The notes beneath the pieces were generated by a model, which searched no databases, had not been told where the DNA came from, and worked only from the letters and a program-made list of their open reading frames with translations. The position numbers were made by a program, and so were the translations under genes. From contig WSYJ01000186.1 in NCBI GenBank assembly GCA_020186115.1, positions 3,145,501 through 3,209,500 of the forward strand: a DNA stretch of 64,000 bases. Reading direction: 5' to 3'. This document shows positions 28,880-38,376 of this stretch, piece by piece; the first letter of the stretch is position 1, and every line of letters starts with the position of its first letter. The DNA is from Histomonas meleagridis (taxonomy: Eukaryota; Parabasalia; Tritrichomonadida; Dientamoebidae).

Positions 28880-31492
28880 ATGTTGCCTTTCGCATTTCTC
28901 CTTAGGTTCATAGCTTCTGTAAATCGCTTAAGGTTTCGCACATGCCAGCAATCTCCTTTTTGCTCCAGAAACCGTTACTTAGAAAAACAAAATTGGTATT
29001 TCATTTCTGATTCAATCAAAACAAAAAACGGAGTATTTGAAGGCATAATATACGACGGCACATACAACAACAAACTTAATTTATTCATATACTTTTTAAG
29101 CTGTGGATCTATTCGTGTTCGAATTGATCCAAATGATAAAGAAAAATTCCCACGTTTTGATTGTGGAAAAGAACCAACAATTCTTAATCAAGAAGAGCTT
29201 GAGAAGCATGTGAATTTTAATGTTCAAAAGGAAAATGACAAAGCTATTCTTAAAACAGAAGAACTTACAGTTGAAGTTAATTTCAAACCATTTTCAATCG
29301 TTGTTTTCGAAAAAGGCGTTAAGAAAATCACACTCAATGCAGAAGATAATGCAATATTTGAAACACATCGATCCAAAAAAGATCATCCAAAACTCTTCGA
29401 AAGTAACTCGTTCAATGGATTTACTGACACGTTCAAGAACGGCCCCACTTCTGTTGGTATGAATTTTGATTTTCATACTCCAGGAATTAGATTTAGTGGT
29501 CTTCCATCACACACTCTTCCTATGACGCTTCCAAATACTTACAAAGTTACGGATCCAATCCGACTTTTTAATACTGACATTAATAAGTATGAAGTTAATT
29601 CTGTAATGGCAATGTATGGTTGTATTCCATTTTTGATGGGTCACTCTCTTACTGGTTGTGATTGTGTATTCTGGGGAAATCCTAGTGATACATGGATTGA
29701 TGTAACCACAGAAGGCTCAAAACGTGTTCGCTTCCTTTCTGAAGGCGGTTATATTGACACTTTTATATTTTTTGGTACACCCCAAAAAGTTGTTGACATT
29801 TTTACACAACTTACAGGCAAACCTCAGCTCGCACCTCTTTTTTCTCTCGGTTTTCATCAATGCCGTTGGGGGTATACAACACTTGAAGAGGTATTAGAAG
29901 TTGATTCTAATCTTGACAAATCACTTGTTCCACACGATGTTATGTGGCTTGATTTAGACCATACTAATGATCGCCGCTATTTTACATTTCATCCTACAAA
30001 CTTTCGAGACCCAAAGCGTTTATTTGATGCACTTGATCATAACAAACGACATTTAACAATTTTAGTAGATCCACATATTCGTGTTGAAGACAGTTACATT
30101 ATTTATCGTGAAGCTGCAAGTAAAGGACTTTTAATCAAAAGTTCAGATGGCAGAAATGATTTTATTGGTAAATGTTGGCCTGGCAAAAGTGTTTGGGCCG
30201 ATTATTTAAATCCAAAAGCACGAAGTTGGTGGGAAACCAATTTTGATTTTAAAAAGTTCAAAGACAATGCGCTGAATTTACACATCTGGAATGACATGAA
30301 TGAAATATCAGTATTTGAGTCATCTGAAAACACAGCACCACGTGACCTAATACATTATGGTGGCTATGAAGAACGCGAAGTCCACAACATTTATGGCTTA
30401 TTGATGGTATCAGCCACTTATGGCGGCCTTGTCAAAAGAGACCAAGAACATAACAGGCGACCGTTTATTTTAACACGAGCGTTTTTTGCTGGTGCGCAGA
30501 AATATTCATTTGTGTGGACAGGAGATAACTTAGCAAGTTGGGATCAACTCGCATGTTCTATTCAAATGATAATTTCATATGGAATTTCATCACATGTTTA
30601 TGTAGGAGCAGATGTTGGCGGATTTTTCAATTCGCCAAATACAAATTTATTAAGTCGATGGTATAACGTTGGCGCTTGGTTATATCCATTCTTTAGAGTT
30701 CATTGTCATCATTTAACAAATCGTAGAGAGATTTATTTATTGAAAGATGAAAGCTTTGATGTAGCAAGAGATGGTATCATTAATCGATATAAGTTGATTT
30801 TATATTGGTACTCTTTGGCAAGAAATGCAAACTTAACAGGAGAGCCCTTAGTTAGGCCTTTGTGGTGGGAATTTAATGAAGAGCGATTCTTAGACACAGA
30901 TGACAAGGTGATGTTAGGGAAGTCACTTCTCATCGTTCCATTTTTGAGTGAAATTCCTCAGAAGACGACCGTTAACTTACCAAACGGTCGCTGGTATTAT
31001 TACGAATCATTGAAAGAAATTAAAGGGAAAAATGTTGATGTAAAAGATGACAGTGGAAGAACAGCAGTGTTTATACGTGGTGGATCAATAATTCCCATCA
31101 AAGGAAGAATTAGAAAATCAACAGAACTAATGTTTTGGGACCCATTAACATTAATTATCGCTTTGGACGAAAATGAAGAGGCAGAAGGTAATATATATGT
31201 TGATGACGGCCTTTCATTTGATTTTGCAAAAGGAAATTATCTTGATAAGAAATTGAAATTTACAAATGGAAAACTGAATTCATATTTTGCAGATAACGTA
31301 TCGCCAAAAAGTGATTTTGTCGCCAAGTACGACGTGATCATTGAAAAGATAATTATCACTGGAATGAAAAAAATTCCTTCTAAAATAAATGTAGGTGAAG
31401 ACAGTCTCGAATTTGTAACTTCTGATGGTATTGTTACAATACATAATCCAAAAGTTAAGGTGAAAGATGATTTTGAAATCAAATTTTTATAA
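28880..31492 (+). CDS. GH31 alpha-glucosidase, probably ER glucosidase II alpha subunit
   Basis: 870 residues from the first ATG in frame. The N-terminus (MLPFAFLLRFIASVN) is a probable signal peptide. The GH31 domain shows MWLDLDHTNDRRYFTF, the catalytic nucleophile in HIWNDMNEISVF (Asp 472) and the acid/base in VWTGDNLASW (Asp 549), plus ADVGGFF and RPLWWEF. Length and motifs match glucosidase II alpha (GANAB), which trims glucose from N-glycans and controls the calnexin cycle, more closely than lysosomal acid glucosidases. No HDEL-type signal is at the C-terminus, as expected for an alpha subunit held by its beta subunit. The stop is TAAA. Confidence 0.9.
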   Translation: MLPFAFLLRFIASVNRLRFRTCQQSPFCSRNRYLEKQNWYFISDSIKTKNGVFEGIIYDGTYNNKLNLFIYFLSCGSIRVRIDPNDKEKFPRFDCGKEPTILNQEELEKHVNFNVQKENDKAILKTEELTVEVNFKPFSIVVFEKGVKKITLNAEDNAIFETHRSKKDHPKLFESNSFNGFTDTFKNGPTSVGMNFDFHTPGIRFSGLPSHTLPMTLPNTYKVTDPIRLFNTDINKYEVNSVMAMYGCIPFLMGHSLTGCDCVFWGNPSDTWIDVTTEGSKRVRFLSEGGYIDTFIFFGTPQKVVDIFTQLTGKPQLAPLFSLGFHQCRWGYTTLEEVLEVDSNLDKSLVPHDVMWLDLDHTNDRRYFTFHPTNFRDPKRLFDALDHNKRHLTILVDPHIRVEDSYIIYREAASKGLLIKSSDGRNDFIGKCWPGKSVWADYLNPKARSWWETNFDFKKFKDNALNLHIWNDMNEISVFESSENTAPRDLIHYGGYEEREVHNIYGLLMVSATYGGLVKRDQEHNRRPFILTRAFFAGAQKYSFVWTGDNLASWDQLACSIQMIISYGISSHVYVGADVGGFFNSPNTNLLSRWYNVGAWLYPFFRVHCHHLTNRREIYLLKDESFDVARDGIINRYKLILYWYSLARNANLTGEPLVRPLWWEFNEERFLDTDDKVMLGKSLLIVPFLSEIPQKTTVNLPNGRWYYYESLKEIKGKNVDVKDDSGRTAVFIRGGSIIPIKGRIRKSTELMFWDPLTLIIALDENEEAEGNIYVDDGLSFDFAKGNYLDKKLKFTNGKLNSYFADNVSPKSDFVAKYDVIIEKIIITGMKKIPSKINVGEDSLEFVTSDGIVTIHNPKVKVKDDFEIKFL

Positions 31493-32086
31493 ACAGATTT
31501 ATTATTATTGAATTTTATCTTTTTAGGTGATTTTAAAACAATTATCGCTATGATAAGACTTTTGTATTTGCACAATTTATTTCAGAAAAAGATACGATGA
31601 TTTTCTTTTTGTCAATTTATTTTCGGTTTTCATTGTTAAACCGTCTCTCTGAAAATTGAATGTGATTATGACTCCCAGCAACAAGTATAATTTCAAATCC
31701 ATTTTTTATATTAAATATTAAATTTCTATCTTTTAATTCATAATGTTTGAATTTATATTGAGTATATATATCAATTATCCTATTATTGCAAAAAAAACAT
31801 TATAGTGTATGAAGATATTTTTAGATTGATTTTGTGAGTGCTGTATTTATTCTAAACAAAATTACATCATTTTGAATTCAAAATTGAATACAAACGGTTA
31901 TTATCCGGATTGCAGCTAAAAACTTCACAGATTCAATATATCATATTCAATTTTTGAATAAATGGTTATGACATTTTCAAGTTGAAAGGTCTGAAAGCGC
32001 ATTTTGATAGATTTACATTCAATTTTGAATGATTTCTTTAATATTTGAAATCTGTCATTAAATTGCTAGCTCAGAATTTTGCTTGA
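31493..32086. other. intergenic region
   Basis: No gene is seen. There are M3-like words near 31640 (AAACCGTC, minus-sense GACGGTTT) and 31893 (AAACGGTTA) without a corresponding gene start nearby. Confidence 0.4.
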
Positions 32087-32094
32087 AGCCGTTT
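32087..32094 (+). promoter_or_regulatory. M3 motif upstream of kinase copy 2
   Basis: AGCCGTTT matches the M3 consensus, 49 bases before ATG 32144. No clear Inr lies between them. Confidence 0.4.
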
Positions 32095-32143
32095 TTTTAC
32101 ATAGAAATTCCGAATACAAAAACAAATTGAACCTTGAAGAAAA

Positions 32144-33166
32144 ATGCTCGTTCCCCAGCTTAGCTTAACTGAAATCCAAGGAATATTACCAGAACATCAC
32201 TATCACTATATAAAGGCAATAGGAATGGGTGGATACGGAAGTATTTTTCTTGTTCGTTCAGATCGATATAATCAAGATTTTTGCATCAAGAGAATCCAAA
32301 ACCCAGAAGGAAAGTTCAGCAACGACACAGAAAACGAGGCTGCAACGTTAATTCGTCTTTGTCACCCAAACATTATCTCCATGTATGAATTCTTTTTTGA
32401 CCAAAATCATGCAACATTATATATGGTACTTGAATATTGTAGTGGAGGTTCACTTAAAGATTTAATAGAAAGAGAAGGTCCAATAAGGCCACCAAAACTT
32501 TATTCTTATTGTTATCAAATTTTAAACGCACTTTTACATTGTCATGATCAAAATATTGCACACAGAGACATAAAGCCTGCCAACATTCTTCTTGACAAAT
32601 ATGACAGACCAAAACTCGCAGATTTTGGATTAAGCAAAAAATTCGAAAAAGGTGAAAGCCTTATTAGCTTTGCTGGTTCACACCCATATATGGCACCCGA
32701 AATCATTTGCAGACAGAGTACTGATCCCTTTCTTGCAGATATTTGGTCACTTGGTGTCACATTCTATACAATTGCATTTGGAATGCTTCCATGGGGAGTC
32801 TGTAACGAACATGAAATGGACGTAGCTATTCAGCTCGGTATTATAACATTCCCATCTTTCGCAGACCAGGACTTTTGCAATCTCATTCGCTCTATGGTTG
32901 TTGTAAACCCTTCAAAAAGGAAACCGTTAAAGCAACTTTTGATGTCTCCGATTTTCCAAGGCATCAACAAGTATAATTACAGCAGCGTTAAGCCTTTGTT
33001 TAATGTGAGCTCGCAAATATTCTCAAAAAGAAGATCAAGTGAAGTTGTTCCTTCATCTTTCTCACATAACAGAATTTCTTCCCAATATCATCCAATCAAA
33101 TCATACGCACTGAAGAAGCCTGAAACAAAAGCAAACCACTTGCTTCGTACAACTTTTGCAAAATAA
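32144..33166 (+). CDS. serine/threonine protein kinase (copy 2 of a pair)
   Basis: 340 residues. A paralogue of the gene at 25107 along its whole length, starting PQLSLTEIQGILPEHHYHYIKAIGMGGYGS. It has the same intact motifs (FCIKRI, HRDIKPANIL, DFGL, MAPEI). The C-terminal tail is shorter and diverged but keeps SFSHNRI. The two proteins differ throughout, yet the DNA over the C-helix-to-catalytic-loop region is almost identical. Substrate and pathway are unknown. With copy 1 it forms a dispersed pair separated by the caspase-like and GH31 genes. Confidence 0.93.
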   Translation: MLVPQLSLTEIQGILPEHHYHYIKAIGMGGYGSIFLVRSDRYNQDFCIKRIQNPEGKFSNDTENEAATLIRLCHPNIISMYEFFFDQNHATLYMVLEYCSGGSLKDLIEREGPIRPPKLYSYCYQILNALLHCHDQNIAHRDIKPANILLDKYDRPKLADFGLSKKFEKGESLISFAGSHPYMAPEIICRQSTDPFLADIWSLGVTFYTIAFGMLPWGVCNEHEMDVAIQLGIITFPSFADQDFCNLIRSMVVVNPSKRKPLKQLLMSPIFQGINKYNYSSVKPLFNVSSQIFSKRRSSEVVPSSFSHNRISSQYHPIKSYALKKPETKANHLLRTTFAK

Positions 33167-33586
33167 TTATTTTGTTATTTTTAAAAAAGAGCATTTTATG
33201 AATTATTAAAAATATCCATGTTTGCTATCTTTTATGTACCACTGCACTTGTGCTTCTTGTGGAATATGAAACATTTTTCATATGAATTTTTTGTACATTT
33301 TTTTCATTTTTACACTTTTTGAATAAACGAAAATTTTGTGCATTTTAACGTACAGTCAACAACTAAATCCCAAATCAAATTATTAGTTAATGCTCAAACA
33401 AATAACTTTTTACTGATTGATATGTTTTCGATTTGAAACTTATAGCAATTTTCGGAATTATTCAGTCAATACAATGCCTAATTATAACGAATTAATGATA
33501 ATGAAATCAAAAATATAAAACAATAACTTCTATTACAAAAATGATTTTGTTCTTTTAAAAGAAAAGGAACGATAAATTCTGTTCGT
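33167..33586. other. intergenic region between convergent genes
   Basis: AT-rich, nothing recognised; it holds the 3' flanks of the kinase and of uS8. Confidence 0.5.
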
Positions 33587-33979
33587 TTAGAAGAACATGC
33601 CAAGGATCTTTCCACCAGCATTCTTTTTACGGGCTTCTTCATGATCAAGAATTCCATGTGATGTTGTCAAAACAACATAACCAAATTGACGTGATGGAAG
33701 GAGTTTTGATTGCCAATTTTCTAATTCAGTAAGTTGAACATCGAAACGTGGGCAAATAGCAACACATTTGTTCAAACGTCCAAGTAAGTTGATGATGATC
33801 TTTCCTGAACGGTGGTCATCAATAACTTCGAATTCACCAATATATCCACGCTTCATCATAACCTTTAAGAATTGGATGATAACTTTGCTGCAAGGACGAA
33901 CAAGAACTTGTCTCTTTCCTTGACGTTCTGCGTTTGTGATTGCCTTAAGTGCGTCAGCAAGTACTGAAGTTCTGACCAT
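33587..33979 (-). CDS. RPS15A: 40S ribosomal protein uS8 (S15a)
   Basis: 130 residues, exactly the eukaryotic uS8 length, from the ATG at 33979. The frame stays open upstream but the extra residues do not match the family. Conserved: [70 protein letters not shown] and KILGMFF. uS8 is a primary rRNA-binding protein of the small subunit. The stop is TAAA. An M3 and an M5 motif lie just upstream. Confidence 0.98.
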   Translation of the reverse strand: MVRTSVLADALKAITNAERQGKRQVLVRPCSKVIIQFLKVMMKRGYIGEFEVIDDHRSGKIIINLLGRLNKCVAICPRFDVQLTELENWQSKLLPSRQFGYVVLTTSHGILDHEEARKKNAGGKILGMFF

Positions 33980-33983
33980 ACCA

Positions 33984-34004
33984 AAAGGAAGGACCAAAAC
34001 CGCC
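33984..34004 (-). promoter_or_regulatory. M3 plus M5 core promoter of uS8
   Basis: On the coding strand GGCGGTTT (34004-33997) matches the T. vaginalis M3 (Myb-bound) consensus. CCTTT (33988-33984), the M5 alternative initiator, follows four bases before the ATG. The combination is the published M3/M5 arrangement and there is no Inr, as M5 replaces it. Confidence 0.7.
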
Positions 34005-34151
34005 ATAACCACCGAACGATACAAGTAATTTGTTGCATTCTTCAGACTTTAGAAGACATATTTTGGATTTTATCAAACCAAATTCCACTGCACAACAACG
34101 AAGTTAAGGTAAGATTTCTAGAAATGTCTAATTAGAAAAAAATCAAATTGT

Positions 34152-34958
34152 TTATTCCAAGTTGATATTAACCTTAGTAACTTTAAATTCATTGTCCTTG
34201 GCAAGGACATCACTATACTGGACAAATGGATGCGCTTCTGGTTCTTTCTGTTCCCATTGATCCGGAGTTAAGAATGAATAGGTTGCCTCTATTGCTTTAT
34301 ATGTAGCAACAAGGAAGTTAGCCGATGTTTTTGTATTACCAATCGATGATGTAAAAAGATCTTCGAAACCAGCCATTGCTAATAACTTCTTAGCGACAGA
34401 CCCTGCAACGATTCCAGAACCACGAGGTGCTGGAATAAGCCTTACACGAACTGATCCACATTTTCCTGTTACTGTATTTGGTACAGTATGTGGTTGACCA
34501 ATCTTGTTACCCCAATAACCACGACGAACTGGAAGAATAGAGAGCTTTGCATATATTAAAGCACCTTTGATAGCGTTTGCAACTTCTGCAGATGTCTTGA
34601 TACCAAGACCAATATGTCCATCATAATCACCAACTGCAACAACAGCTTTAAAGCGAGTACGTTGACCAGCACGTGTTTGTTTTTGAACAGGCATGATTTT
34701 CATGACTTCATCTTTTAAATTATCACCTAAGAGTGTATCAATAATTTCTGGTTCTTTAATTGGCATAGCATGAAGATAAATTTGTTCAATTGATGTAATA
34801 CGACCAGATGCAACTAAACGACCTAATTTAGTTTTTGGCTGCCATTTATCTTTTCCTCCTCTATTTTGTGTATTACGTTGTGGGCGTTCACGTTGTTGAC
34901 GTCCACGCATTCCACTGCTACGTTGTTCTCCTTTTTGTTGTTTTGTTGGTTCCGACAT
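34152..34958 (-). CDS. RPS2: 40S ribosomal protein uS5 (S2)
   Basis: 268 residues from ATG 34958. The frame opens earlier, but the leader residues are not part of the family. The N-terminus is an Arg/Gly/Gln-rich tail (shorter than the human RG repeats). The uS5 core is plain: [64 protein letters not shown] and [13 protein letters not shown]. uS5 forms part of the mRNA entry channel and decoding fidelity region. The stop is TAAA. It lies just upstream of uS8 on the same strand but has its own promoter. Confidence 0.97.
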   Translation of the reverse strand: MSEPTKQQKGEQRSSGMRGRQQRERPQRNTQNRGGKDKWQPKTKLGRLVASGRITSIEQIYLHAMPIKEPEIIDTLLGDNLKDEVMKIMPVQKQTRAGQRTRFKAVVAVGDYDGHIGLGIKTSAEVANAIKGALIYAKLSILPVRRGYWGNKIGQPHTVPNTVTGKCGSVRVRLIPAPRGSGIVAGSVAKKLLAMAGFEDLFTSSIGNTKTSANFLVATYKAIEATYSFLTPDQWEQKEPEAHPFVQYSDVLAKDNEFKVTKVNINLE

Positions 34959-34961
34959 TAA

Positions 34962-34980
34962 ACGTAAGGAAGAAACCGTT
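34962..34980 (-). promoter_or_regulatory. M3 motif and M5-like initiator of uS5
   Basis: On the coding strand AACGGTTT (34980-34973) matches M3. TTCCTTACG (about 34971-34963) resembles M5 with one mismatch, just before the ATG at 34958. Confidence 0.55.
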
Positions 34981-35341
34981 AATGTTTCTGAAACATTAAA
35001 TTGTTTACAAATTGTCACATGTATTTCTTTGTCTTTCTTTCAAGCAAATTCTTCTATCAAATATGCGTTTTTTTCTTGTAGTGACAACTGTTTTTCATTA
35101 CATTTTGTCTTGTTTATAAAGAAAAAATATTTTCACACATTAATTTAAATTGTGAATACTATAATCAATCATTATTATTCTTATACTTATTAATTGATAA
35201 TAATTATTTCAAATAGTTGAGTTCTTTAGTTTAAAGTCAATTAATTAATGAGCAAAAGATAAGAAGTGTGGAAGGATAATTTGGTTATAGCCATTCAATT
35301 CCCGGTCACTTTTTGTCGGTTATCTAAAACTGACATAGTCA
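34981..35341. other. intergenic region between uS5 and dynamin (divergent)
   Basis: Contains TCACTTTTTGTCGGTTATC at 35308-35326 and TCAATG at the dynamin start. No other gene is seen. Confidence 0.4.
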
Positions 35342-37255
35342 ATGGAGTCGCTTATCCCAATCATTAATAAATTACAAGATGCCTTTAACACTGTTGGATC
35401 CGAAGTCATTGGCCTACCACAAATTGTTGTTGTAGGTAGTCAAAGTTCAGGAAAATCATCTGTTTTAGAATCTTTTGTTGGACGTGATTTCCTTCCGCGT
35501 GGATCAGGTATTGTTACACGCCGTCCATTAGTTCTTCAACTTGTTCATCTTAATGATCCAAATGCGCCAGAAGTAGCTGAATTTCTTCATATTCCAAACA
35601 AAAAATTCACTGATTTTAAGGAAATTCATGATGAAATTGTTAGGGAAACCGAGCGTGTTACAGGCAAAACTCGTAATGTCAGTTCACATCCAATTCGTCT
35701 TACTCTTTCATCACCAAATGTACTTAATTTAACACTTGTCGATCTTCCTGGTCTTGTTAAAGTAGCCACTCAAGGACAAGATCCTGCAATTGTCAAACAA
35801 ATCCATGATATGGTCTTTAATTTCATCAAAGAAAAAAATTCACTTATTCTTGCCGTCACTCCAGCTAATCAAGATCTTGCCAACTCTGAATCACTCCGTA
35901 TTGCACGTGAAGTAGATCCATATGGTGATCGTACAATTGGTGTTATTACCAAAATTGATCTTATGGACAAAGGAACCAATGCCCGTGACATTCTCCAAAA
36001 CAAGATTTACTCATTAAAGCTTGGTTACATTGGTGTCGTTAACCGATCCCAAGCTGATATCGATTCCAATAAATCAATAGCCGCCGCTCGTAAAGCCGAG
36101 CATGACTTCTTTGAGAACTCCCGTGACTATTCAGACCTTGCAGATCGCTGTGGCAGCCAATATTTAGCACATTGTCTTAACAGCTTATTAATGGAGCACA
36201 TCCGCAACTGTATGCCACAGCTCCGTCACAAAGTCCAAACGATGCTCATTGAGAAAGAAGCCGAGTTAGCCGGCTATGGTGAGAATCCTACCAGTTCTGT
36301 TGGCACGATGAATGCATTTGTCTTAGACGTCATCTCGAAGTACTTAGATAACTACGAGGACTTATTAGAGGGCCATGCGGATGACAATGCTGACGACATC
36401 AAAGCAATACGCGCACGCGGCGGCGCCTTAATATCTCGCCGCTTCATGGATTCATATAACAAAACCATCGATGCATTGCCGGGCCTTAAAGAGTACAACG
36501 AGTCGCAGCTGTTCTACTTGATGAAGAACCACGCCGGCCTCACAGTTCCATTGTTCACTCCGCACAAAGCGTTGGACATGATCTTATTCCGCTGCATTGA
36601 GCAGTTACGTGCACCATCTCTTCGCTTAGTTGATGAAATTGTTTCGATCTTATTCGACATTCATAGCGAAGTCAACTTTATGGAGTTATCACGCTTCAAC
36701 ATATTAGGCGACAGTATTCGTTCTGTTGTCGACGAGTGTATTCGTTCATGCGTTAACCCAACGAAAGATTACATTAACCAACTGATAGATAACGAGAAGA
36801 GTTTCATCAACACACAGCGCCCAGACTTTAGAGGTAACCAAGCAATCAACGCGCCGAAGGCAGAAGATGACCCGCGAAAGCGCCCGCTCCCAGAGAAGCC
36901 GGCGGTGCCCGATCCGGTCGGCGTGTGCTCATTGTACGGTGCGTCGAAGGAATACAACAATAACCAGGCGAGGGAGATAAAGGACTTGGTGCAAATATCG
37001 TCGAAATACTTCGACTTGATAAGAGACCAAATTAAGGACTTGGTGCCGAAGACAATCGTAAGGTTCTTGGTAAAGAAGTCGACGGATATGCTCAGGCCGA
37101 AGATGATCGAAAACATATTTAACACACCGAACTTGAAGGAGCTGCTGACGGAGGATTCATCAATAACAAGTAAAAGAATCGCGTGTCAGCAAATGGTCGC
37201 AGCATTACATAAGGCACAGAATATCTTGAACGAGGTCAGGATATTTAAGGCTTAA
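35342..37255 (+). CDS. dynamin-related GTPase (DRP1/Vps1-like)
   Basis: 637 residues, lacking PH and proline-rich domains, so DRP1/Vps1-type rather than classical dynamin. G motifs: GSQSSGKSS (32-40), TRRP switch I Thr (about 59), DLPG (134-137) and TKID (203-206). The middle/stalk domain follows, and the last ~95 residues form the GTPase effector domain (DLVQISSKYFDLIRDQIKD, PKTIVRFLVKKSTD). These enzymes oligomerise to constrict membranes in vesicle scission and in division of mitochondrion-derived organelles; in trichomonads, hydrogenosome fission is a plausible role. A Pro/Lys-rich linker (DDPRKRPLPEKPAVPDP) precedes the effector domain. The 3' third switches to GC-rich codons. Confidence 0.95.
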   Translation: MESLIPIINKLQDAFNTVGSEVIGLPQIVVVGSQSSGKSSVLESFVGRDFLPRGSGIVTRRPLVLQLVHLNDPNAPEVAEFLHIPNKKFTDFKEIHDEIVRETERVTGKTRNVSSHPIRLTLSSPNVLNLTLVDLPGLVKVATQGQDPAIVKQIHDMVFNFIKEKNSLILAVTPANQDLANSESLRIAREVDPYGDRTIGVITKIDLMDKGTNARDILQNKIYSLKLGYIGVVNRSQADIDSNKSIAAARKAEHDFFENSRDYSDLADRCGSQYLAHCLNSLLMEHIRNCMPQLRHKVQTMLIEKEAELAGYGENPTSSVGTMNAFVLDVISKYLDNYEDLLEGHADDNADDIKAIRARGGALISRRFMDSYNKTIDALPGLKEYNESQLFYLMKNHAGLTVPLFTPHKALDMILFRCIEQLRAPSLRLVDEIVSILFDIHSEVNFMELSRFNILGDSIRSVVDECIRSCVNPTKDYINQLIDNEKSFINTQRPDFRGNQAINAPKAEDDPRKRPLPEKPAVPDPVGVCSLYGASKEYNNNQAREIKDLVQISSKYFDLIRDQIKDLVPKTIVRFLVKKSTDMLRPKMIENIFNTPNLKELLTEDSSITSKRIACQQMVAALHKAQNILNEVRIFKA

Positions 37256-37539
37256 TAAATATCAAAAGTAAGAAAACATTTGAACATTTGTGAACAGGGA
37301 ATTATAAAATGAAATTCGATGAATTTTACTGTGATAAGAAACTTTGCGTACAATGCGCTTTCGTTAAAATGAATGCAATATTTGAAAACATCTCAAGAAA
37401 AAGATAAAAATATTGGAAATTTTACTAATCAATCACAAGATTCACTTAATATAATAGAGCATATGATTGAACAAGATTGCTTTAAGTAATGCAAAGTGTT
37501 CCGAAAGATATTAAATCAAAATACTTCGCACATTACAAA
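37256..37539. other. intergenic region
   Basis: No gene is seen; it leads into the ankyrin-family relic. Confidence 0.4.
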
Positions 37540-38090
37540 ACTGAGTAAGAAAATAAAACCAAATATAAAGGATAAATTTATTAAAATATTTATAAAGAAT
37601 TATGAAGAACTTTCAAAAAATGAGTTAACCCATTAAAAATATCAAAAATAATTATAATGATGAAATAGAAAAACTTCAAGAAATATCATCACAAACATCT
37701 ATTGATTTTAATCAAATCATTGAACCATCACTTTATGAAAGATGTTCATTTATTAAAAAAGAAAATGTTTCATTAAATGATTATGCAGCATTTTTTGGAT
37801 CAAGTAAATTTTTTGAATATTTGCTTATGAGTGGTGCAAATGTGAAAATAAAGCCAAACATGAAATTGAAGGTGGAAACATTAAAATTATTACTTTTCTT
37901 ACTTTTATATTTGTTTTAATAATTTGTAACATTTCTTGAAATTGCCAAGACACACTCCATTGGTTCAATTACTTCTTGAAGAATGAGCATTTGAAAAATC
38001 CACTCAAGATAAAAAATAATTAAACCCAAAAAGATGTGATAAGGAAAATAATCCAAATCTACTTATATTACAATATTGAAAGAAAATGAA
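37540..38090 (+). pseudogene. decayed DUF3447/ankyrin gene, N-terminal part
   Basis: The plus strand reads NDEIEKLQEISSQTSIDFNQII then SLYERCSFIKKENVSLNDYAAFFGSSKFFEYLLMSGANV, which is the N-terminal and first ankyrin-like part of the family at 8228-8671. Stops occur before (37630-37660) and after it, and the following repeats are degraded. It has no usable start. Confidence 0.7.
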
Positions 38091-38376
38091 TAATAAATAA
38101 AATGTCTCTCTCTCAGTAAGTGAAATTAATAATTAATAATCACACTCAAATTTTATCAAAATTCCTTAAATTTTTTCTTAATGAATTCATTATAATTATC
38201 CATTAATAACAATAATATCCATTTTTCTAGTGAAATGTAAAACAATTACGTGAATAAGCACTAAAATCGCATTCCCTATTCAACAAATTTGATCACAAAG
38301 ACCACATTACATCCAAGCGCAATTTGTCTCACTCATTAAAACAATAGTTTAATACATTTAATTACGGACGATTTAT
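38091..38376. other. intergenic region
   Basis: AT-rich 3' flank of the alcohol dehydrogenase gene; nothing recognised. Confidence 0.4.
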
